This document shows positions 29,359-38,697 of a stretch of 50,676 nt of DNA, in pieces (the stretch's first letter is position 1; the number at the start of each line of letters is the position of its first letter). The DNA lies in contig JAAMXY010000947.1 in NCBI GenBank assembly GCA_019677205.1, forward strand, positions 1 through 50,676, read 5' to 3'. The stretch comes from Pinguiococcus pyrenoidosus (lineage: Eukaryota; Sar; Pinguiophyceae; Pinguiochrysidales; Pinguiochrysidaceae). The notes under the pieces were generated by a model. That model had not been told where the DNA came from and ran no database searches. It worked only from the letters and a program-made list of their open reading frames with translations. The position numbers were made by a program, and so were the translations under genes.

Positions 29359-31431
29359 CTAGTTCGCGCTGAGAAGAGGCCTCCGTTGCTCCGTGTCCGC
29401 GTCCGCGTCCTTCTCAGCGGGCTCTTCGGCCGACGCCGATCGGCGCCGGTCCAAGGCAGCCCCGCTCACCACAACCCGGGAGTTACTTCGCATCGTCGGC
29501 CCGCCCAGTTCGATGTCCGCGAAGTTCAGGTACTGCGGAGGCGGTTGCTCGAACTCGAACTCGTCCGCGCGGTCCGCGCAGAACCTGTCCAGGACGTTGT
29601 ACAAAAAGCCCTTGTTGTACGGGTTGAAGAAGCCGCCGGCGGCGTCCTTCAGATAGTCATAGCGGTAGCGGTTCGAGTACTCATTGGTCGTCAGATTGGC
29701 GAGCACCAGCTGCACGTGGTACATGCACATGCCGAAGCTCATGGACCAGAAGGGAAAGTGGGCAATGAGCGACAAGCCGACCACCCAGTGCCAGCCTCCG
29801 CGATAGAGCTTGAGCGCCGCCAGGTAGATCCAGATGTCCATGCCGATCTGCAGCGTTATGAGGTACATGAAGAAGTAGCGGTAGTTGCCCTGGCCGACGG
29901 TGTTCTGGACAAAAGGACAGTAGTGGTCGAAGTCGCGCACGCACCTCCGCGTCACGCGGCAGTGCTTCGAACGCAACGGCCTGACGATGTGGCACGTGTG
30001 GCAGAGATTCAGCTGCGAGCTCCCATCCCCCAGGGCCTCGATGTCATCTAGAGCTTCCTTGTACCGCCTCTCCAGCGCCCCGTCGCTGTCCTTGATGATG
30101 CCCGGATCGGACCGCCAGGTCAGGATGAAGGCCGTCCACTTGACGATTGCAAACAGGAGGAAGAGGCCCATCGTGAACATGGAGTCGTACAGCATTTCGT
30201 CCGCGTTGAGGAAGAGGAAGAACACCACGTGGTTCCAGATCGTGAACGTCACCAGCACGTAGAAAGGCCACTTCATGTCCTCCTGGCTTCGCGACTGGTC
30301 GAAGCCAAGAACCTGCAGCACGAACCCGACGCTGCAGATCTCGCTGAACGGCCGTTGCCAAAACTTTATTGAATGTCGCTTCAAGAATCTTGCTACTTTC
30401 GCCTGCCCCTTGCGCTCCGCTAGCTGGAGCGGCGTTGCCCCTTCGTTGTCGGTCACGGAGGTTCTCACGTTGCGATCTAGTACGAGGTACTCAACTACCT
30501 CCATGTTCCCCCGAAGTGCCGCAAGGTGGAGGGGGGTCTGCCCATACTTGTCGTCCTCTTGGACCGAGACCCCCAGGTAGTCGAGAAGCCCCACGATCGT
30601 CATGTCTCCCTTGTAGGCGGCCCAGTGCAAGGCGGAGTCGAGGTTGGCGTCCTTCGCGCTGGGGTTCGCGCCCATGCGGATCATCAGCGCTGCGCAGGCC
30701 GCATTGCCATGCTGCGAGGCGATGATGAGCGGAGTGCACTGCGCATTGTCCAGGGAATCGATGTCCTCTCCCATCTCAAGAAGGAGCCGCGCAGCACGCG
30801 TGTGGCCCTGCCAGCAGGCCCAGTGCAGCGGGGTCATGCCGACGTCGTCATCACTCTTCTCAAACATGGGAGCGCCCATGTCATTCAAGAGCTGCAGAAT
30901 CGGGACCTTGCCCGCCTGCGCGGCCCAGTGAGCCAGCGTGTGACCTTGGCTGTCTCGTCTCGCCAGGAGGGCCGCCAGTCGCGGTTTGGGCACCCCGCGA
31001 AGAAGCGCCTTGACGGCCTGGACATACCCCATTTTCGTCGCCTCGAACACATCCTTCAGCAGCATCTCATTCTCGTTCTCGTCGTCCACCTTGATGGCCT
31101 CCGACATGCTCGCCGGCGCCGCTTCGCTCATCTCCGGTCCCGCCTCCGGCGGCTGACCCGTCGCGTCGGCTTCGCGGCTGCCCCGAGCTGCACCGGACAA
31201 CGGGTTGTACGACCTGTTGTACGTCGCGTTTTCGGGCGCTGCGGGGTCAGAGGAGACGACGGTATCAGCAAGGAATCCAAATGGATCCACCGCAGCTGGA
31301 CTGGCGTCAAATTGTGCGCACGACCAGAAGCGTTCTTTGGCTCTCGAGGCGCTTGTCATCACTAGATGCGCCTTACTGCACGGCGCACAATTGCACTCTC
31401 GCCGCTGGTCAGCTGCAGATCCAAAGCACAA
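29359..31431 (-). CDS. Ankyrin-repeat DHHC-family protein S-acyltransferase (Akr1/HIP14 type)
   Basis: This intronless gene encodes 690 aa. Residues about 115-350 hold six ankyrin-type repeats (for example TLAHWAAQAGKVPILQLL, TPLHWACWQGHTRAARLLL, TPLHLAALRGNMEVVEYL). Four membrane segments follow, two on each side of a cysteine-rich loop: LCHTCHIVRPLRSKHCRVTRRCV and then DFDHYCPFVQNTVG at about 500. The catalytic tetrapeptide is DHYC rather than DHHC, the variant known from yeast Akr1, which is active. The enzyme should palmitoylate cytosolic-face cysteines at the Golgi or endosomes. An NPYNKGFLYN block near the end corresponds to the conserved region after the last membrane span. The start is uncertain; Met25 (MTSASRAKERF) is an alternative. 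Confidence 0.92.
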   Translation of the reverse strand: MCFGSAADQRRECNCAPCSKAHLVMTSASRAKERFWSCAQFDASPAAVDPFGFLADTVVSSDPAAPENATYNRSYNPLSGAARGSREADATGQPPEAGPEMSEAAPASMSEAIKVDDENENEMLLKDVFEATKMGYVQAVKALLRGVPKPRLAALLARRDSQGHTLAHWAAQAGKVPILQLLNDMGAPMFEKSDDDVGMTPLHWACWQGHTRAARLLLEMGEDIDSLDNAQCTPLIIASQHGNAACAALMIRMGANPSAKDANLDSALHWAAYKGDMTIVGLLDYLGVSVQEDDKYGQTPLHLAALRGNMEVVEYLVLDRNVRTSVTDNEGATPLQLAERKGQAKVARFLKRHSIKFWQRPFSEICSVGFVLQVLGFDQSRSQEDMKWPFYVLVTFTIWNHVVFFLFLNADEMLYDSMFTMGLFLLFAIVKWTAFILTWRSDPGIIKDSDGALERRYKEALDDIEALGDGSSQLNLCHTCHIVRPLRSKHCRVTRRCVRDFDHYCPFVQNTVGQGNYRYFFMYLITLQIGMDIWIYLAALKLYRGGWHWVVGLSLIAHFPFWSMSFGMCMYHVQLVLANLTTNEYSNRYRYDYLKDAAGGFFNPYNKGFLYNVLDRFCADRADEFEFEQPPPQYLNFADIELGGPTMRSNSRVVVSGAALDRRRSASAEEPAEKDADADTEQRRPLLSAN

Positions 31432-32382
31432 GGCCGCAAGGCTTGGAAATACCGTGCGCAGACTGGAGATGAGCGCTGTACTCAGCTATGCTTTAGGAAG
31501 CACTCGGAGCGTCCGGATCCCTCCACTTCGTATCTTGGATTCCTCAGACGGCGTGTCCGAGCGGTGTCGAGCACCGCGACTTACCGGAAGCGCCCAAGTT
31601 CCCGTACAGAGACTTGTCCGTCTCCATGAGGAGGTGCCCAGCGCTGTGGCGTCGGTATCTTGTGGGCTGGCGGCAGATCTCCTTCGAACCCTTCATTTGA
31701 AAATTGGTCATCTCCATCTATTTACCAATGACAAAGCCGTAACAAGAAGACCGATGTGACACAATTCCATCCGCTGGTAGTTTGCGCTCCTTCATGTGCT
31801 TATAGTGCTCAAATTCCGTTTCGCCGCGGATCGGAGGATCAAAGATGATTCGTAGCTCTCCCTTCCAAAGCTACATGATTTGTTCCCTTCATCCTCAAAT
31901 TTTGCAATAGAGGGCGAGATCAAGGTCCGAGCATGTTCGGAAGTACCAATTGGTTTTACAGATTTTGGAAACTATTTTGAGTAATTTTAAATTTTGATTG
32001 GAAGAATATTGGGGTAATAATGTCACTCTTCAGCTTCACACATCGCACATACTGTCACAGAACTGAAACCGTCATAGATTTTGTTTTGTTTGCAATCCCC
32101 ATTTTTTCCCGCGCTTTCTTGCGGAGAGGATGTGTCAGCTGAAGGCGTTTGTCTTCCAGGGATGAGATTTTCATCCCGATTCTCGGCAACCCCTTGAAGT
32201 CCCATCATGACAGGCTCAGAGAAGGAAGCATCGCATGACGAGAAAACCTTGCAGGTGCGTGCGTCGCGGTGCATCACAATCCCCAACGCTTCAGATTGCC
32301 GCGTTTTCCAGAATTCGAAGGACGCGAGTTCTCCGCAGTACCACTCGGGAGCTCTCACGTTTTCCCTATCTGTTTGTTTGAA
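31432..32382. other. Divergent intergenic region with A/T-rich island
   Basis: No supported exon lies in these 951 bp. An A/T-rich island runs from about 31940 to 32030. It shares the 13-mer TAAATTTTGATTG with the island near 10060. An E2F-like TTTCCCGCG lies at about 32105-32113. A small gene cannot be excluded. Confidence 0.5.
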
Positions 32383-33158
32383 ATGGTGCGAGCTATTGAC
32401 GATGCGGACTTGTCCCTGTGTGTACAGAGCCTGAAGGAGCAGTTCTCCGCTCTGAAGGCGGACACGCTCCAACTGTGTGACAGATTGGATTCCCTTCGGG
32501 AAGAGGAGGCGCGTCTGCAAGCTGGCAACGAGCTTCTCGCTCAAGAGCTCGTCACCATCGGTGAGTGCCCGCAGGTCTCCACAAGTCTTTGCAAGAGGCC
32601 CTGTAGCATCCTGCCGAGCTGACAAGGCAAACCTTTGCCCAGGCATCTATGCTTGCCAAGCGCAAGTCGCGAACAGCATAGCGACGCACAAGGCCAAGGT
32701 GCCTGCTCCGGCGGTGAGGCTGTGCTGTCGCCACCATGCTTGAGCGGAGTCTGCTGCTCACGCCTTCTTCGCAGGACGCAACCACTCCACGGATAGCGCA
32801 GGGGGTGAAGAAAGAGGCGGAAACGCCCAAGGATAGTGCGGGGAAGATCACGACCACTGGCAAGCGGAGTGCGCCGGCGCCAGCCGTGGCTCCGGCGGTC
32901 AAGCGTCCGGCGACCAGCAGCGCCCAGAACCTCGTGCGACCGACCAACCAGCTGCTCATGATGAAAGGGAACATGCCGCAGATGATGGCAAGTGTGAACC
33001 AGGCGATTGCGGCGAATCCCATGCTGCAGATGCTGGCCACCAACCCGGGGCTCAACCTGGGGGCCACGCTCAACATGGCGATGAACCCGGTCCTGAACCC
33101 CAATCTGCATAGGGGCTTCCTGCCCAGACCACCGCCGAACAACAACCAGAAGAGATGA
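32383..33158 (+). CDS. Short coiled-coil protein with methionine-rich tail, unknown
   Basis: Three exons (32383-32560, 32643-32713, 32775-33158) join in phase across introns of 82 and 61 nt and give 210 aa. Residues about 9-58 form a leucine-heptad coiled coil (LKEQFSALKADTLQLCDRLDS and following). This is reminiscent of the short coiled-coil (SCOC) protein, which acts at the Golgi, but the match is only general. The middle is Lys/Pro/Ala-rich. The C-terminal part is Met/Asn/Pro-rich (MMKGNMPQMMASVNQ, NPMLQMLATNPGLNLG) and may be disordered or self-associating. I do not recognise the family. The gene is divergent from the palmitoyltransferase and convergent with plastid S1. Confidence 0.65.
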
Positions 33159-33573
33159 GGAGCGGCGCGTCGCACGAAGAAGAAGAAAAGGACGTTATTC
33201 GTGGGGGTGCGAACGACAACATCAGTCCTACGACAAGATCTTTCACGCAGGGGAATCACCTGATTCAGCCTCGACCACACAACGTTACGGTGTGATCCAC
33301 CAAATTCTCCCCATGGGTCAACTCAAGACTTCGAGCGAATCGATTTCGACGGGCACCGCCGACGTCAGGCACTCTCAGACTTCACAAATCGAGACGCGCG
33401 GATCCTTCAAAGAGAACATGAAGTATGTACACTCCCACAAAAGCATACGACAGCTCCAGCAACTGGCGCAGTCACTCGCACGACTCCACAGATAAAGCCT
33501 TCCTCCCATTACGTGTCATGATAATAGCTGCTAAGGACGAGAGGCGGTCGCATCGCCGGGAACCGCGCACACT
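33159..33573. other. Convergent intergenic region (415 bp)
   Basis: This lies between two stop codons. No exon, RNA gene or repeat is evident. Confidence 0.5.
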
Positions 33574-35053
33574 TTACGCTTGTGCGCCGGGGTTCCCTTC
33601 CTCGGGAGCTGCCGCCTCCGCGTCGACGGCGCCCGCCTGGGCTGCGGCATCGCCCTCCCCGGTGACCTCCGACAAGACCGTGTCCAGGGACTCGGCCTTG
33701 TCGTCTTCAGCTCCCCCAAGCCCGAGCCCCTCGCCGAGCGTCGAGACGATGTCCTTCGCGGCCTCCTCCCGGGCCTTCTTCTCCGCCTCCATTCTCTCGC
33801 GCCACTTCTCCGCCGAGGCTTCGGCATTGTCGAACACCTTCTGCGGGTCGCGCAGCATGTCACCGGGCTCCGGCTCCAGCGTGCGCGTGCTCAGGGCGAT
33901 CCTGCCCGCGGCCTTGTCATGGTCGACGACCATGCACTTGATGCGCATGCCGACCTCGAACACCTTCTCGATGTTGGACACGCGATCGTAGGAGATCTGG
34001 GAGATGTGGAGCAGGGCGCTGATGCCGTTCACATCCACGAAGGCTCCGTAGGGCTTGACGGCCTTGACTTCGCCTTCAAGAAGATCACCCCGGCCGACGG
34101 ACGCCATCTGCTCCTCGAGGATGGCACGGCGGTTCGACACGACCAGTTTTCCCAGCTCCGGGTCCACCTGCAGGAACTTGACGCGGAAGGTCTTGCCCAC
34201 AAGATCGTCGTTGAGCTCGGTGGACAGGTGCGAGCCCGGCATGAAGCCGCGGATGCCCTCAACGTCCACGAGGCAGCCGCCGCGGTTCGTCCCGAGCACA
34301 GTGGCGTCCATGACCACATCCTCCGCCTGGTACTGGATCATGCGGTCCCAGGCCTCGCGGAACTCGATCTGCTTGATGGAGACAAGCAGCTGGCCAGAGA
34401 CCTGGTCCTCGCCGATGACTTCAAACTCGCGCTCCTCCCCGATGCTCACGACGTTCTCCACGGAGCCCACCGAGCGGAGGCCCGCCTCCTTCTGCGTGAG
34501 CAGCGCTGTCGACTTGGCCCCGATCTGGAACGAAAACAAAGGAGAAGAGCGAGAGCGAGAGGGAGGGAGACTTGGTCAAAGACCGGCAAGCGCGGTGATG
34601 CAAGGCCAGGAGGACTGCCACCCACCTCAACGAGAGCGCCCTCCGGGTCGATCTGCACCACCGAGCCGGTGACGCGGTCACCCCGCACAAAGCGACGCAG
34701 GGTGTCTTCGAAGATGTTCTCGAAGTCATCGTACGAGAAGCCGGCGAGCTGGCGCAAAATGAACGTCAGAGACGAGCGGAGGAGCCAAAGTTGAGGTTCC
34801 GTGCCAAGGCCGAAACCGCCGCGTTTCGCACCTCTTCGTCGGTCTCCTCGCGCAGCACTTGCCCCTTCCACTTGGCCGCGAGGTTGGTGAAGCGAGTGGG
34901 CGGCAGCGGCCCTGGCTCCGCGCCCTCCACCTCCGCGTCCGCGGTCTCTAGGCTCATCTTTACAATGACGGAGTTGCGCACCGGCGGCCGCGCAGGCACG
35001 AAGGCGTGGCCGAGGGCCAAAACGGCCAGGACGGTGCCGACCTTATAGATCAT
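33574..35053 (-). CDS. RPS1: Plastid 30S ribosomal protein S1
   Basis: Three exons (35053-34832, 34748-34626, 34524-33574) join in phase 0 across introns of 83 and 101 nt to give 431 aa. Residues 1-18 are a signal peptide ending GHAF-VPARPP, the red-plastid motif. Three S1 (OB-fold) domains follow. The first begins RRFVRGDRVTGSVVQIDPEGALVE and continues across the intron as IGAKSTALL; the second has DATVLGTNRGGCLVDVEGIRG with GFMPGSHLS; the third has GEVKAVKPYGAFVDVNGISALLHISQIS. A DDFENIFED block before domain 1 matches plant plastid S1. The C-terminus is acidic and Ala-rich. S1 binds mRNA on the small subunit during plastid translation. An in-frame Met lies 7 codons upstream (35074), but the later start gives the better signal peptide. 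Confidence 0.93.
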
Positions 35054-36042
35054 GACTGTCTCCGCACGACGCACCGGAAAGTCCAGTGGTACTCCTCAAC
35101 GCCACACGAGCGGCGCCAAATTCTTCACTGGCCATCGCCGGACGCCACTGAGCTGGTAACTTGGCCGACGCTGATTGGTGAAAAGCCACGAACTGGGGCT
35201 TAGGAGCATGTGGGATGGTGGGAGAGGGGTTAGCTCAGAATTTGAGATTGCTCAGAGATATGACAGTTGTTGATGGACAGGACTGGTCCCCCACCTCATC
35301 TGCGTAAGAGCGGATCTGACCGGTGAAGCCTTTGTTTAGAAACCGGTTTATTCAAGGCATCCGGATTGGTCAACGGCCTGTTTGCGCGCACGAGCCCGGA
35401 TTGGTCTTTCGCCAACAATTTTTCCCATTAGAAATTCCTCACATCCAATGATGTTCATAGAAATCTTCAAATCGACCAATCGGGGGACCCTGCATCGAGC
35501 CGTTTCTTATCCTGCCATCGTTCCTCGAAAGATCCTGACACCGCAGATCTCCTGCCCGCTCATTGCCAACAGCCTCCAGGGACGCCAGGGCGCTCGCAGC
35601 TTCTCAGCCTCTCTCAGCTCGCATCCTAGCCATCTGGATTGGAAAGGGTCGTTGCATTTCAACAGGACTCCGTTTTTTTTTCCCTACGCAGAGGCGGTTT
35701 TGAGAAGCAACGTGCAGGTGGGATTTCAGACGGCAGGCGTCAATAGGCCGCATGTTTCTTTGTGCGTCTTCCCCAATGCTGTTCTGGAAGGCGGTTGAAA
35801 GGCCTGTCCCGCTTCCCCGTGGGTGTCTCGGCAGTGCCGCTGCAAGGAAGTCGCAACGGCTCCCGTACAAGTGGCGGTTAGGATCCCGCACTAATTGATT
35901 GCCTTCTCGTCGCTCCGCAGCTTCGCGCCTACTGGACTTTGTCAACCGCGAGTGGTGGCAGAGACCGTGTAATCCTAGCAGTGTACATCTACCGCGGCAG
36001 CAGCCGACGAAGTGGACGGAGCCCACCTGCCAACGGCCGACC
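35054..36042. promoter_or_regulatory. Divergent promoter region with TTTGGCGCC and four CCAAT boxes
   Basis: These 989 bp separate the S1 gene from the gene at 36043. They hold one TTTGGCGCC (reverse strand, 35112-35120, about 60 bp before the S1 start). They also hold four CCAAT-type boxes: GATTGGT at 35173-35179, 35364-35370 and 35399-35405, and its complement at 35475-35481. No coding exon is clear. A frame is open from 35899, and a good 3' splice site (CTCCGCAG) near 35920 may mark a leader intron. Confidence 0.45.
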
Positions 36043-38269
36043 ATGGACAGCACCCCAAGCGATCGGAGCAGCCCGCCAACCCCCGTCGACGGGCCGGCGA
36101 AGTACCGGCCGAAGGCCCTGAACCTCGGCGCAGCCCCTGCGAGGCCAGCCTCTGCTGCAGAGGTGGCCTTCCAGAACATTTCCAGGCGCCGCGACTCCGC
36201 GCGCAAGACGGGCTGGTCGGACTCCCTGAGAGACAGCGCCAGCCCCGCCACCACGCCGGTTGGCCTGGGCCGGAGAGGCCTCCTCAAGTCCCGCTTTGGC
36301 GTGCCCAGCCCGGCAAGCTCGGTTGCCAGTGGGGCTTCGGATGAAATGGAGATAGACGAGGCCCTCCGGCAGTTCCGTGACCCGAAGATGCGAGCCTACG
36401 TCGCGAAGCACTACAGCTGCTCGGAAGGAAGCCGCAGCAGCAGATCGTCCCCCGCCGTCACGCCCACCAACGCCACTACGCACGCCAAGAGCTCCGCTCA
36501 GCGCTCGAAGCAGCTGAGGAGGTATGCGACCTGCACGTCCTCGACGCGGGAGGTGGATACGAAGATCATGAAGACGTTGGCCCCAACGGCCAGATCGCCG
36601 TTGGGGCAGATCCACCCCAACACGCACCGTTCGTATGGCGAGCCGTCCTTCCAGGCTTTCAAGAAGAAGAAGAGTGTGGTGCGGAAGACCACTACCGTGA
36701 TGCCTTCTCTTGATGGGGACCACGAGCTCAGAGACGAGTTCACCGGCGAGCGGCAGACGTTCTTCACCGCGGACATTAGCTCGATCATGGTCACGGAAGG
36801 CCTCGAGTCTCGGATGCTCGAGTCTCAGCGCTCCTTGCTGCAGTCTTTCCGTGGCGAGGAGACCCTGGAAGTGGTGAACTTCTTCCAGAACGAGGAGTTC
36901 GCTGGCGAGTCCCGCGTGTGCATCGATTCCATGTTTGAAGAGGGAAGCGGCGCCTCCCAATTCAGCGGGAAGCCCTCCGAGGAAGAGGAGGAGGAGAAGC
37001 ACGCCGGCATCACCGAAAAGGAGCTGGAGAAGCACAATGCCAGCATGGAGGCGATGGAAGAAAAGAAGATCTGCACTGCCAAGGCACCGAAGCCGAACGA
37101 AGCGGCGGTGCCCAACCCCCAAGGGACCGATAGCGAGGAAAGCAAGGAGCTGACAGAGACCTTGCCGCCGTTGCCCATGGACGAGCTTCAGGATGTCGCG
37201 AGCGAAGGCGTTGATCGAATCTCGCTGGGCAGCAGTTCCACTCGTCCGAGCTCGATCACTGCCATGTCGCTGGCGTCGAAGATGAAAGCTTTTGAGGACG
37301 AGAAGCAGCTTCTCCAGAGCAAGAGCAGTCGCTCGATTTACGGAAATCTGCTGAACGCCACCGCCTCTGAGAAGACGCTGCAAAGCAAGAGCGGGCGCTC
37401 GATCTACGGCAACCTACTGAATTCGACGGCCTTTGAGAAGACGCTCCAGAGCAAAAGCGGGCGTTCCATCTATGGGAACCTGCTGAACTCGACGAACTCC
37501 CAAGGTGAGAGGCTTCAGCCATGACATTCGGCAAAACTTCTTCCTGCCTGAACAGTCGGGATGGTTCTGTTCCACAGGCATGAGCGAATGGCGCAAGCGT
37601 CACTTCCTTCCTCGGAAGCTTCGGTCTCCCAGGATCTGCCGTCAGAGGGGCGCGAGGTCGAAGTCCCAGTCGATCGCCATGCTCGCATCGGTGGCGGTCG
37701 GGATCCTGATGGCCTGTCTCTTGCACGTTGTCGTCGTCCGCTACAGTTTTGTGGGCATCTCTCAGCTTGAGAGCAGCCGCAGCGCTTCTTTCAAGGCCGG
37801 CGGGCCAGACCCCATTGACCCTTTCGCTCCCCGCGGGCCAATGGCCCCCGATGAGACGGGTGGCCTTCTCTTCGCGAGCGAAGATGCCTACACGTCCGGA
37901 AAAGCTCGCCCTGACGGGCGCGGCGTCGTACCCCGCAGCCAGGAGGCTCTGAGCGCTGTACAGCTTGGTGGCAAGCGACTCGGCACCCGCAAAGGTCCCG
38001 CAATGATCGGAGGAATTCTTGTTGGGCTTCTCGGCCTCAATGGTACGGCGTCCGGGCTTGGCAAGCTGCTCCACTTTCTGATGTCGGTTGTGAAGGGCGT
38101 GCCGAAGGCTGTTGGACGGGCCATCCTGAAGGCCGCGCATACCATTTCCGGACGCAAGGGCGACAAGCTTTCCAGCCCCGTGGAGCATCTCAAGAGAACC
38201 CACGAACTGAACGTGAGTCCAGCGAAGAAGCTGCCCGCTTCTGTCGGCATCTTTGAGGATGCCATGTAG
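36043..38269 (+). CDS. Single-pass membrane protein with three 22-residue repeats, unknown
   Basis: Exons 36043-37504 and 37578-38269 join across a 73-nt intron (phase 1, restoring Gly) and give about 717 aa. The first two thirds are hydrophilic, rich in Ser, Lys and Glu, without a signal peptide. Near residues 423-487 three tandem copies of a 22-residue unit occur (core LQSKSGRSIYGNLLN). After the intron comes a basic patch, one membrane span (about 522-542, MLASVAVGILMACLLHVVVV), and a second hydrophobic glycine-rich stretch (GGILVGLLGLNGTASGLGKLLHFL). I recognise no family. The frame is open upstream to a Met at 35899, which would add 48 residues; 36043 has the better context (ACCATGG). 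The next gene is convergent. Confidence 0.7.
37309..37504 (+). repeat. Three 66-bp in-frame coding repeats
   Basis: Units at 37309-37374, 37375-37440 and 37441-37504 (the last truncated by the splice donor) are about 80 to 90 percent alike by eye. They encode the repeated LQSKSGRSIYGNLLN block. Differences are largely silent, which suggests selection on the peptide after duplication. Confidence 0.85.
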
Positions 38270-38697
38270 TTCTACCATTATGACGGCCTTCGCTTGAGGA
38301 GAGAAGCACACTCCTCAAGGCCGATAGCCGCTTGCCTACCATTGAATGGTGGTACAGCGGCAGCTTGGAGTTTGTATTTTCCTTTTTACCACGGCATGCG
38401 GTTCTTCGTTTCCTTAATACTGTTTCTCGGCGGCGAGGAAGGCGGCGCCAGGTGGAGTTGAAGGGGGCTCGTCCCCTCTCGGTGGCGCCGCGCCTGCCGT
38501 CCTATTCAATGGCCACATGTTGTACGAGAATGCACGTTATGCATGAGTCTTACTTTTGCGACAATGACATTCAAACCACGATCGGTGCGCGTCTCTTGAT
38601 TTTGCTGCCGTCGTCTATAGCTATTGACAGATGCTCCAAGCCAGATCGGGAAGAAGTAGGTTTGTTTCTATACCAAGGTCTAGCGCCCCTTTCAAGC
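38270..38697. other. Convergent intergenic region (428 bp)
   Basis: Two gene ends face each other. I see no exon, repeat or RNA gene. Confidence 0.5.

Noticed and set aside
35989-37383. 464-codon minus-strand frame opposite the repeat-bearing membrane protein
   Set aside because: Leu/Arg-rich shadow. The plus-strand frame has repeats with mostly silent differences and a proper splice junction.
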